Source: GCA-2687515 sp046582475 (GTDB lineage Bacteria; Pseudomonadota; Alphaproteobacteria; Rhodospirillales; UBA2165). From it: 15,937 bases of DNA. Made by a program: the position numbers and the translations under genes. Below are positions 1 to 5,862 of the stretch, piece after piece (positions within the stretch are counted from its first letter, which is position 1; each line of letters begins with the position of its first letter). A model generated the notes under the pieces. The model worked only from the letters and a program-made list of their open reading frames with translations. It had not been told where the DNA came from and ran no database searches. The stretch covers positions 1-15,937 of the forward strand of contig JAYGEH010000292.1 of the NCBI GenBank assembly GCA_046582475.1, given 5' to 3'.

Positions 1-114
1 ATGTTCGGTAAACTCAAAGACTGGCGCCGCGTTGCAACACGATATGACCGTTGCGCACACACCTTCTTTTCAGCCATATGCATCGCCGCTATTGTTATCT
101 TCTATCTGAATTAA
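1..114 (+). CDS. IS5-family transposase, C-terminal fragment (partial at window edge)
   Basis: Frame 1 reads from the first base as MFGKLKDWRRVATRYDRCAH and ends in ...FYLN with TAA at 112-114. This is the very conserved C-terminus of the DDE transposase (OrfB part) of IS5/IS427-group elements. There a segment of the type IENxFGKLKDWRR carries the last acidic catalytic residue just upstream, followed by the RYDRCAHTF...SAICIAA...FW tail. The fragment is 37 residues; the catalytic core lies left of the window. The ATG at base 1 is an internal methionine, not the start. Whether the transposase is intact cannot be judged here. Confidence 0.88.
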   Translation: MFGKLKDWRRVATRYDRCAHTFFSAICIAAIVIFYLN

Positions 115-127
115 TGAGTCCTGACCC
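1..127 (+). mobile_element. 3' end of an IS5-family (IS427-like) insertion sequence
   Basis: The window begins inside an insertion sequence. It holds the last 37 codons of the transposase, its stop at 112-114, and a short terminal sequence (gagtcctgacc, 116-126) that is probably the right inverted repeat. A CTAG lies at 127-130. Elements of the IS427 subgroup are known to favour CTAG targets and duplicate only 2-3 bases, so the junction is placed here. The other end of the element is outside the window, so neither the repeat pair nor the target duplication can be confirmed. Sequence beyond 130 has a different character and continues a peptidase reading frame. Confidence 0.8.
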
Positions 128-866
128 TAGCGGCACACCTATTGTACCAATCGCAAAATCGTTGGCTGCTGGAGATGGGCGAAGACGCTATAATGCGGTC
201 CATCTGGTTCACGATCATCGGCCGGTTGAAAGTACATACTGGCATTTGTCAGAAGTAAGACGTGCACCGGAATTGGAATATGGGCGATTAGAATATATGG
301 ACCTATTCCCAGTGATTGGATTTTCAGGCAGAACCGGAACAACTGTCCCTCACCTACATTTGTCCATCAGAGCAATTATGCTCCATCCGGAAATGGAAAT
401 TGATCTACTCAAGGCGGGGATTGATGGTGGAAGGCCGGTTTATTGGGACGGCCAAACAAAAATAATTAGTGACTTTGGTACAAGGATATTGGGTGCCAAA
501 AGAAAATTGTTACAGGATTGGACACTGACACAGGTCAATGAGTTGCTCAAAACTCCAAATGAATTGGACAAAAAAACCAAGATAGAATTGAAAGCCAGAT
601 CGGGTAGCATTATTGCCCTTAGAGAATATCTGGCATTCCGGGTATTGCAGAAAAAAGTCTCGCGCCGAGGTAAAAATTACGAATTTATGCCGGGCTCTAT
701 TATGTACTCTTTGATGCTGGAAACCCACAACAAAACTACAGATCAATACTTTACTGGGATGCTGCCATTTATCTTCCCATCGTTGAAACACCTGTATCAG
801 GCAAATAATCCTAGTTTCATCCCATCAAATGAGAAATTCAATCCTATGGCCCAGTTGTCGTTTTGA
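128..866 (+). pseudogene. M23-peptidase-like gene truncated by the IS element (C-terminal part)
   Basis: An open frame runs from the IS junction to TGA at 864-866. Its first ~85 residues match the second half of an M23/LytM metallopeptidase domain: GTPIVP just after the junction, VHLVHDH, YWHLS, IGFSGRTGTT and the HLHLS motif (H-x-H). The first half, including the HxxxD zinc ligands that precede GTPV in this family, is missing exactly where the IS ends. About 160 residues of lysine-rich sequence without a recognised domain follow. The segment is visibly AT-rich compared with the rest of the window, suggesting acquired DNA. The frame also runs back into the IS, but that part is transposase sequence in another frame. 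It has no start or ribosome site of its own and is probably non-functional, unless a fusion transcript reads in from the element. Confidence 0.7.
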
Positions 867-943
867 TGTACTCCGCGCCAAGCAATGGACGAGTGGCACT
901 ATCAAGTTTTACTTTTAATCCCGAAACTGACAAGTCACCTATA

Positions 944-963
944 CCGAAAACACAGGTTTTCGG
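944..963. other. Perfect 8-bp hairpin with 4-base loop downstream of the M23 remnant
   Basis: CCGAAAAC (944-951) and GTTTTCGG (956-963) are perfect inverted complements around ACAG. The hairpin lies 77 bases after the stop of the truncated peptidase frame. No T-run follows on either strand, so a classical intrinsic terminator is not shown. It may be a remnant of a terminator or a mobile-element structure. Confidence 0.4.
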
Positions 964-1127
964 AACCACTATGCCGCCTCCAGCTGGAATATCGTTCCGG
1001 CGCCACGGCCAAAGAAGGACATTATTTCTCCGGCCTACGCCGTGTAGCATCCTTGCAAAGCTGCCGAAATAGTTCTCCCTTGCGCGCCCCTTGCACCGCG
1101 CGGCCAACAGACTAAATAACACCTATG

Positions 1128-1148
1128 GGCTCCCGAATATGGGGAGCC
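1128..1148. other. Inverted repeat, 7-bp stem
   Basis: GGCTCCC (1128-1134) and GGGAGCC (1142-1148) are perfect inverted complements separated by GAATATG. No T-tract follows on the plus strand (gtgctcttgg). It lies between no identifiable genes, so its role is unknown; a degraded terminator is possible. Confidence 0.3.
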
Positions 1149-1201
1149 GTGCTCTTGGAAATTGTAAATAGGCTAAGGTGACACCACGCCGGGCAATGAC
1201 C

Positions 1202-1225
1202 CCGTGTTCGTGTCCGTACCCGTGT
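1202..1225. repeat. Short hexamer tandem (CCGTGT-like, 4 copies)
   Basis: Four adjacent hexamers read ccgtgt, tcgtgt, ccgtac, ccgtgt. They sit about 30 bases from the longer degenerate repeat at 1258-1341, and the two may form one composite element. The biological role is unknown. Confidence 0.45.
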
Positions 1226-1257
1226 GCGGCTGAAACCGAGGTGCCTGGACGCCCGAT

Positions 1258-1341
1258 TTGCAATTTTCTCTGTGTCCTCCGCGACCTCGGTGGTGAATCT
1301 CTTCTCTCTTCTCACCGCCTCACTGTCTCCGTGGTTGAATC
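1258..1341. repeat. Degenerate tandem repeat, two ~42-bp units ('CCACGGAG/CACAGAG' type)
   Basis: Read on the minus strand, two units each begin GATTCA, continue into CCACNGAG and then a purine-rich GAGG/GAGAA stretch. The shared ends lie at 1337-1341 and 1295-1299, 42 bases apart. On the plus strand each ends in a variant of cGGTGGtGAATC. A translated frame gives the phrase FTTEVAEDTEKI, which I recognise from memory as a recurring spurious ORF in many environmental bacterial genomes. That points to a dispersed nucleotide repeat rather than a gene. I do not know an established family name. Confidence 0.5.
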
Positions 1342-1439
1342 TTACTTGGCTGAGGCCGGCGTAGCTTCGATCACAGACAAGTGCCAAGCATGACGCCCAC
1401 ATGGCCGAGCGCGTCACATGGCGAGTTGCCGGAACGGAC

Positions 1440-1476
1440 GGCCAATCGGCCAACCCGTGGCCATCCCCGATTGGCC
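1440..1476. repeat. 10-bp perfect inverted repeat
   Basis: GGCCAATCGG (1440-1449) and CCGATTGGCC (1467-1476) are perfect inverted complements around a 17-base spacer. It lies about 120 bases beyond the 3' end of the minus-strand HNH gene. It could form a hairpin in a read-through transcript or bind a dimeric protein; there is no T-run next to it. Confidence 0.45.
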
Positions 1477-1488
1477 TGCTCCCTCCGA

Positions 1489-1519
1489 CCCCCATAATCC
1501 CCCACCGCCCCCCATACCC
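1489..1519 (-). other. Potential G-quadruplex motif
   Basis: The plus strand carries four C-runs: 1489-1493 (5), 1499-1503 (5), 1508-1513 (6) and 1517-1519 (3), separated by 5, 4 and 3 bases. The minus strand therefore fits the G3+N1-7 four-run pattern. It lies about 80 bases past the stop of the HNH gene, on that gene's own coding strand, so it would appear in a 3' read-through RNA. Folding is inferred, not shown. Confidence 0.4.
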
Positions 1520-1599
1520 GTTTTGGCGGTTTGTGTCGCATATTCGGAAATACACAAGGGATAGTATGCCGGCAAGGGCGGAATGGATTGAGGGAGGCT

Positions 1600-2163
1600 C
1601 TAACCGGCTTCCAGTTCTGAGTCCCAATAGAGGAAATCGCGCCAGCTTTCGTGCAGATAGTTGGGCGGAAAGCGGCGGCCCATCTTTTGCAGCTGATGGT
1701 TGGAGGGCTGGATCGGCTTGCGCAGGATATGCATGCCGGCCTCCTTGGCCAGTTTGTTGGCCTTTTTGAGATTGCAGGGCGCGCAGGCGGCGACCACGTT
1801 GGTCCATTCGGTGCGCCCGCCCCGGGAACGGGGCACCAAATGATCGAAGGTCAGATCGAGGGTGGCGAAGTCGTGGCCGCAATATTGGCAGGAGAATTGA
1901 TCGCGCAGGAACACGTTGAATCTGGTAAACGCCGGGCGCCGCGCCAGATTGACATATTGCTTCAGCGATATGACGCTGGGCACCTGCATCGCCCAGCTCG
2001 GCGAGTGGATGGTTTCATCATATTCGGAGACCACGTTGACGCGGCCCAAGAACACCGCCTTCACCGCTTCCTGCCAGCCCCAAAGGGACAGCGGGAAATA
2101 GTTGAGCGGACGGAAATCCGCATTCAGGACCAGTGTCGGGCAATTATCCAGCGCCGCATACAT
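1600..2163 (-). CDS. HNH endonuclease
   Basis: The product is 187 residues and a probable metal-dependent nuclease of the HNH family. The core is visible as CQYC (92-95), the FDHLVPRSRGG strand-loop with D107-H108, WTNVV with N122, and CAPCN (127-131) followed by KKANK. The two CxxC pairs would bind structural zinc, and H108, N122 and N131 form the beta-beta-alpha metal site. The N-terminal ~80 residues (TLVLNADFRPLNYFPLSLW) are typical of a widely distributed stand-alone HNH group often annotated only as HNH endonuclease. The ATG at 2163 is chosen over a longer frame because GGGGAG stands 7 bases upstream and homologues of this group begin at this point. It is probably a chromosomal gene rather than a phage or intron nuclease, since no intron or phage neighbour is seen. 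The biological target is unknown. Confidence 0.88.
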   Translation of the reverse strand: MYAALDNCPTLVLNADFRPLNYFPLSLWGWQEAVKAVFLGRVNVVSEYDETIHSPSWAMQVPSVISLKQYVNLARRPAFTRFNVFLRDQFSCQYCGHDFATLDLTFDHLVPRSRGGRTEWTNVVAACAPCNLKKANKLAKEAGMHILRKPIQPSNHQLQKMGRRFPPNYLHESWRDFLYWDSELEAG

Positions 2164-2253
2164 TACGTAACTCCCCAATCCCCTCCGATTTGGCCAAATC
2201 ATAGCCAGCGCCCGCAATAATGCAACCGCGTCCTCGGCCGGCGCCATTTTCGT

Positions 2254-2925
2254 TTACGGCAACGCAAGCCCGAATATGCGCGCCAGGAAGCGCCGCCCGA
2301 TTTCGAGCCCGGCTTCGTCGATGGAGTGGCCAAGGCCGGGCCGGATATGGCCTTCCACCGGCACGGCGGCGCTTTCCAGCGCGCTGAGCGCCGCCGTCTG
2401 GGCAGCCGCCGGGATCAGCGTGTCCGCATCGCCGTTGACCAGAACCACCGGCGGGCGGGCGGAAATCTCGGCGGCCAGTGCTTCGGCGCCCACCAGCCGC
2501 CCGGAATAGCCGAGGATGCCGGCCATCGGGCGCTCCCGGCGCAGCCCGGTAAACAACGAAATCATGGTGCCTTGGGAAAATCCGATCAACGCCAGGTTCC
2601 GGTCTTGCAGCCCCGCCCGGCTGAGCTGGGTGCCGATAAACTGATTCAGGATCGGCTGCGCGGTGCGCGCGCCGGCCAGCATTTCCGGCTCGGTCCGCTC
2701 GGTCAGGCGGAACCACTGATACCCGAACGGCCCGGCCTCGCAGGGGTAGGGCGCGTTGGGCGCAACGAACTTGGCGTTCGGCAGGAGATCGGCGAATTGC
2801 GGCGCCAGGCCGATCAGATCGTTGCCGTCGGCGCCGTAGCCATGCACGAACACGATCAATTGCTCGGGCGCGCCGCCGCCCGCCGGGCCGATTTCCGGGC
2901 CGTCCAATTCAGGGATATCGTTCAA
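2254..2925 (-). CDS. Alpha/beta-hydrolase, carboxylesterase/phospholipase family
   Basis: This 223-residue cytoplasmic serine hydrolase belongs to the small carboxylesterase/lysophospholipase family (Pfam Abhydrolase_2 type). The core begins at IVFVHGYGADGNDL (25-37), which holds the oxyanion region. The nucleophile is S117 in GFSQG, the acid is probably D168 in NGDADTLIP, and the base is H200 in GLGHS. Length is normal for the family (about 210-230). No signal peptide is present. The start is taken as TTG at 2925 because GGAGGT stands about six bases upstream and the protein then begins MNDIPELDGP, as homologues do; a GTG at 2958 in the same frame lacks such a site. It lies 90 bases upstream of the HNH gene on the same strand, so they may be cotranscribed. 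The natural ester substrate cannot be told from sequence. Confidence 0.87.
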   Translation of the reverse strand: MNDIPELDGPEIGPAGGGAPEQLIVFVHGYGADGNDLIGLAPQFADLLPNAKFVAPNAPYPCEAGPFGYQWFRLTERTEPEMLAGARTAQPILNQFIGTQLSRAGLQDRNLALIGFSQGTMISLFTGLRRERPMAGILGYSGRLVGAEALAAEISARPPVVLVNGDADTLIPAAAQTAALSALESAAVPVEGHIRPGLGHSIDEAGLEIGRRFLARIFGLALP

Positions 2926-3064
2926 GGCGTACCTCCAATGTCGCTTGCCGATTGCCACAGTTTATTACCGGGGCTCGACTTCGCAACTTTTCGGATTAAA
3001 TATAACTGCCTGGATAAATTCAAACCCTTACCGTTCCAGCTATTGTGATTAGGAGGTGCAACCG
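2926..3064. promoter_or_regulatory. Divergent promoter region between the hydrolase and gluQRS
   Basis: These 139 bases separate two divergent genes and are distinctly AT-rich at 2985-3040. On the plus strand a -10-like TATAAC (3001-3006) follows TTCGCA (2980-2985) with a short 15-base spacing, a weak sigma-70 match. A strong Shine-Dalgarno AGGAGG (3051-3056) serves gluQRS. On the minus strand the hydrolase has GGAGGT just upstream of its TTG. The exact promoters are not certain. Confidence 0.35.
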
Positions 3065-3937
3065 GTGCCGCCAGCGATCACCCGCTTCGCCCCCTCGCCG
3101 ACTGGGCATCTGCATTTGGGCCACGCCTATTCGGCCCTGTTCGCCGAACGGGCGGCGAAGGCGGACGGCGGGCGCTTCCTGTTGCGCATCGAGGATATCG
3201 ACGGTACCCGGTGCCGCCCCGAATTCGATACCGCCATCGAGGACGACCTCGCCTGGCTGGGTCTGGCCTGGGAGCAGCCGGTGCGCCGCCAGTCGGAGCA
3301 TCTGGAAGAATACCGCCACGCCTTGAACCGGCTCGCCGAAGAGGATTTGGTCTATCCCTGTTTCTGTACCCGGAAAGAGATTCTGAACGAGATTGCACGC
3401 TCGGCCGGTGCTCCGCACGCCAGGGGGCAGGGACCCGAAGGCCCGCTGTACCCCGGCACCTGCCGCGATATGGATGTGGAAGAGCGCGGCGCACATGTAG
3501 AATCCGGGGCCCCATTTGCGCTTCGCATCGATATGGCGCGGGCGCGGGCGCGGGCCGAAATTTTGTCCAAACCTCTGACCTGGATCGACCGGGATGCCGG
3601 CGTCCAGGTGGCGGCGCCGGAGATTTTCGGCGATGCGGTCCTGGCCCGTAAAGACACGCCCACCAGCTATCATTTGTCGGCGGTCCTCGACGATCATGCC
3701 CAAGGCGTCAATCTGGTGACCCGGGGTGATGATTTGCGCTCCGCTGCCCATCTCCACCGGCTCATTCAGGCGCTCTTGGAACTGGACGTTCCCGAATACC
3801 GGTTTCACGGTCTTTTGACTGGACCTGACGGGCAGCGGTTGGCTAAGCGGGACAATTCCGCCACATTGCAAAACCTTCGCGCTGAAGGCCACAGCCCGGC
3901 GGAGGTTATTGCCATGACCGGGATCGATGCACCATGA
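3065..3937 (+). CDS. gluQRS: Glutamyl-Q tRNA(Asp) synthetase
   Basis: GluQRS activates glutamate without tRNA and attaches it to queuosine at the wobble base of tRNA(Asp). The protein is a truncated class I glutamyl-tRNA synthetase without the anticodon-binding domain. The 290-residue length fits. FAPSPTGHLHLGH (8-20) is the HIGH region and RIEDIDGTRC (41-50) the glutamate/ATP pocket. The zinc ligands C99, C101, Y129 and C133 are in place (CFCTRKE, YPGTC), and LAKRDNS (259-265) replaces KMSKS as usual for this subfamily. GTG at 3065 is chosen because AGGAGG ends 8 bases before it; a GTG at 3056 in the same frame overlaps that site and cannot use it. The stop overlaps the next gene's start as ATGA. 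Queuosine genes are not in the window. Confidence 0.93.
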   Translation: MPPAITRFAPSPTGHLHLGHAYSALFAERAAKADGGRFLLRIEDIDGTRCRPEFDTAIEDDLAWLGLAWEQPVRRQSEHLEEYRHALNRLAEEDLVYPCFCTRKEILNEIARSAGAPHARGQGPEGPLYPGTCRDMDVEERGAHVESGAPFALRIDMARARARAEILSKPLTWIDRDAGVQVAAPEIFGDAVLARKDTPTSYHLSAVLDDHAQGVNLVTRGDDLRSAAHLHRLIQALLELDVPEYRFHGLLTGPDGQRLAKRDNSATLQNLRAEGHSPAEVIAMTGIDAP

Positions 3938-4752
3938 GACGATGTCTGCAAGGCCTTGGGTTGGCGCTTTTTGTGGCAGCGTTTTTCGCGCCGGCATCGG
4001 CCCAGTCCGAGCCGTTCAGTTTCATGCGCATCGGCGACAAGGACGGCTTTGGATTTCTGGAAACCAAAAATCTAGTGCGCTCGGCGTTCCTGACTCCGGA
4101 CGCCGGGCCGGGCGAGGCGGCCGATACCAATGGTGACGGCGTCTTGAGCCCCGGCGAGTTCCTGCCCGATCTCAATCTGGATGGCGTCGTCCGCGTTTAT
4201 TCCGACGATGATTTCGACAACCGGCTGCCCGGCGAATTGCTCGACCGGGCCATCTTCTGCCAGGGCAGCGCCGCGATCCATAACGCCAGCCGGGGATCGA
4301 ACTGGACCGATTTGGCGCTCTCGGCATCGGCTCCGGACCGGGACTGGCCCGATGACAACGGTCCGCAATTGCCCAATAACCCGGTCTTCGTGTTCGATTT
4401 CACGGTCAACAACGGCGACATCCCGCCGGGTGCGGCGATCTTCTTCAACATGGTGTTCGGCGACTACGATATCTTTCCCGCCATTATCTTGGTGGAGTTC
4501 GCCGCCCAGCCGGCGCGCCGATTGGAGATCGAATTGCGGCGCGGCCTGGACGGTCTGATCCAGGCGCGGACGGCGCTCCTGCGCTTCGGGGAAGTGTTCA
4601 CCCGCGATGCAAACGGCGATTGGCGCGGCTTTGCCGGCATCGAATTTTACGCGCCGGCCGAGCCCTACACGGCGTCCGATTTTGTCGAGTTGAGCCTGTT
4701 TCAGATTGCCAAAAACGGCAGGCCAATTTCCCGCCTCACAGCGTCCCGTTGA
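3934..4752 (+). CDS. Secreted EF-hand-containing protein of unknown function
   Basis: The 272-residue protein begins with a classical signal peptide: MRRCLQG, a hydrophobic stretch to about residue 20, and an ASA|QS cleavage site near 23. It should therefore be exported to the periplasm or beyond. Residues 64-75 (DTNGDGVLSPGE) fit a complete 12-residue EF-hand calcium loop (D, N, D, G, hydrophobic, S, E). Two partial calcium-loop-like stretches flank it: DKDGFGFLE (35-43) and DLNLDGVV (79-86). The rest, with many aspartates and phenylalanines (FVFDFTVNNGDIPPG, FFNMVFGDYD), looks like a beta-rich domain I do not recognise. It overlaps gluQRS by four bases (ATGA), so its translation is coupled to that gene, though no functional link is apparent. 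No lipobox or transmembrane helix is seen after the signal peptide. Confidence 0.75.
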   Translation: MRRCLQGLGLALFVAAFFAPASAQSEPFSFMRIGDKDGFGFLETKNLVRSAFLTPDAGPGEAADTNGDGVLSPGEFLPDLNLDGVVRVYSDDDFDNRLPGELLDRAIFCQGSAAIHNASRGSNWTDLALSASAPDRDWPDDNGPQLPNNPVFVFDFTVNNGDIPPGAAIFFNMVFGDYDIFPAIILVEFAAQPARRLEIELRRGLDGLIQARTALLRFGEVFTRDANGDWRGFAGIEFYAPAEPYTASDFVELSLFQIAKNGRPISRLTASR

Positions 4753-4825
4753 TGGCGTATTGCAGAACCCGCATCACCTGATCGGGCGTTGCGGCGGCCG
4801 CGCGGCGGGGCACCGGCGCCGGCAA
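4736..4825 (-). pseudogene. Short C-terminal-like ORF remnant
   Basis: A minus-strand frame ending at TGA (4738-4736) reads ...PRRAAAATPDQVMRVLQYAI followed by NGTL. It has the look of a natural protein C-terminus, but no ATG or ribosome site precedes it; a TTG at 4825 is the only start-like codon drawn here, and the frame is closed by TAG further upstream near 4875. It sits just downstream of the Nudix gene on the same strand and overlaps the end of the convergent EF-hand gene by 17 bases. It may be the tail of a degraded gene, a small protein with a non-standard start, or chance. Confidence 0.25.
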
Positions 4826-4901
4826 TCGGGCCGAAGGTCTTTGCCCTTGCTGCGGTCTTTGGAACCCAATCTATTCCGCATGGGCTATGACTATTGCCGG
4901 T

Positions 4902-5756
4902 CTAAAGGGACTGGCGCAAGCCTTTGACCAGCGCGCCATGATCAGGATCGCCGGGCTGGATATAGCCATGACGGATCAGAAAATCGATAATCGCCAGGGG
5001 GCAGTTGAATTTGAATTCCAAGGTATCTCGGACGATCTCGGCAACCGTCTTGATCGGCCACAGATAAAACTCGGCAACCTCGCCGTCTTGGTTGACCGGG
5101 GTAAAATCGGTGGGCAGTTGCAGATCGAAACAGAACATTCTGTCCTGGCGCAAGGTGCCGCCGGTTTCCATGACGTAGCTGATTTCGCTGACGGCGCGGG
5201 CCGCTTTGGCCAGGTCTTCGGGTATGCCGGCTTCCTCTCCGCATTCCTTGATGACGTTTTCTAGCGGGCTCAGCCCGATGGGCAGGCCGCCGGCGACCAT
5301 GTTGTCGAGCATGCCGGGACACAGAACCTGGTTCGCCCCCCTTCGCCCGATCCACATATGGATCTGGCCGCCTCCGCTGCGCTGAAAGCCGTTGACATGG
5401 ACGCCTTGGCCGCGAATTCCGAAGGGCGGCACGGCGGCGCGGTCTATGGCAAAGAGCGGCGTATCTTCAAAGGCGGCGGCCACCGGGTACAATTCACCCC
5501 GCAGCTTCGGAATCTGCCCCGCCGCCGCCAAATCCGCCACCAGCCCGGCAACGGCGGCGGAGCGGCTTTCGAATGTGTCCAACCGGTCATCGAGGCCAAG
5601 ACCGGCGCCGTCTTCGGCAATGACATCACCACAGCCCGCCAAAACACCGGCAAGCTCGATGCCCACATAACCGATAACCCGACCCGCCGCTTCCAGGGGC
5701 CGAAACCGGGCGAGATCGTGCCGGTTGCAGATATCGATGTGATCGAGAAACGCCAT
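4902..5756 (-). CDS. Nudix hydrolase with N-terminal DUF4743 domain
   Basis: The 284-residue protein has two parts. Residues ~1-110 form the DUF4743 region (HDLARFRPLEAAGRVIGYV, PPFGIRGQGVHVNGF at the junction). Residues ~115-260 form a Nudix domain resembling the one fused to thiamine pyrophosphokinase in fungal Tnr3, whose members act on oxidised thiamine diphosphates. The Nudix box spans 156-178 with K170-E171-C-G-E174-E175-A-G177, so the metal-binding EE pair is present. Two positions depart from the consensus: K170 replaces Arg, and L162 stands where the first Glu is expected. ATG at 5756 is chosen over a TTG at 5792 because family members begin MxFLDHI; neither start has a strong ribosome site. 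The protein is cytoplasmic. Its exact substrate is not determined. Confidence 0.85.
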   Translation of the reverse strand: MAFLDHIDICNRHDLARFRPLEAAGRVIGYVGIELAGVLAGCGDVIAEDGAGLGLDDRLDTFESRSAAVAGLVADLAAAGQIPKLRGELYPVAAAFEDTPLFAIDRAAVPPFGIRGQGVHVNGFQRSGGGQIHMWIGRRGANQVLCPGMLDNMVAGGLPIGLSPLENVIKECGEEAGIPEDLAKAARAVSEISYVMETGGTLRQDRMFCFDLQLPTDFTPVNQDGEVAEFYLWPIKTVAEIVRDTLEFKFNCPLAIIDFLIRHGYIQPGDPDHGALVKGLRQSL

Positions 5757-5814
5757 TTTCAAATTGGTAACAGTCAACGGCCCGTTAAACAATTCCCGTC
5801 TATTGTGTTTCGAG

Positions 5815-5833
5815 GCAGGCTATGTAAGCCTGC
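5815..5833. promoter_or_regulatory. 7-bp inverted repeat in the divergent Nudix / FliG-C-like promoter region
   Basis: GCAGGCT (5815-5821) and AGCCTGC (5827-5833) are perfect inverted complements around ATGTA. The 19-bp element lies 30 bases before the ATG at 5863 and about 59 bases upstream of the divergent Nudix start. Its position suits an operator or a 5' leader hairpin, but no known binding protein can be named. Confidence 0.35.
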
Positions 5834-5862
5834 ATTGCGCTCTGCAAACCGCTGGTGGCCCG

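Larger units (their letters stand above)
867..1599. other. Gene-poor accessory region
   Basis: This stretch of about 730 bases holds no reading frame I can support. The open frames in it lack ribosome sites, lack recognisable domains and overlap one another. It does hold structure: a hairpin at 944-963, a 7-bp stem at 1128-1134/1142-1148 (loop 7), a hexamer tandem at 1202-1225, a degenerate repeat at 1258-1341, a 10-bp inverted repeat at 1440-1449/1467-1476, a G-run motif on the minus strand at 1489-1519, and a weak 6-bp inverted repeat TTGTGT/ACACAA at 1531-1536/1552-1557. One minus-strand frame (844-1122) reads moderately protein-like (GDLSVSGLKVKLDSATRP) but I cannot assign it to a family. 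Confidence 0.5.

Noticed and set aside
844..1122. A 92-residue minus-strand frame downstream of the M23 remnant
   Set aside because: It reads moderately protein-like, but has no recognised motif or ribosome site and overlaps other frames of equal length. I leave it unassigned.
1177..1520. Idea that the repeat block is a defence island or retron-like RNA
   Set aside because: No reverse transcriptase, toxin or effector gene lies next to it in the window, so a system-level claim is not supported.
867..1599. Possible CRISPR array or tRNA in the gene-poor region
   Set aside because: No evenly spaced repeats with unique spacers are present and no cloverleaf with a TTCRA-type arm was found by eye. 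The repeats there are short and degenerate.
1112..1882. A 256-residue minus-strand open frame covering the repeat block and part of the HNH gene
   Set aside because: It has no ribosome site. Its first part is a wrong-frame reading of the HNH gene and its second part a translation of the repeats (FTTEVAEDTE), so it is not a gene.
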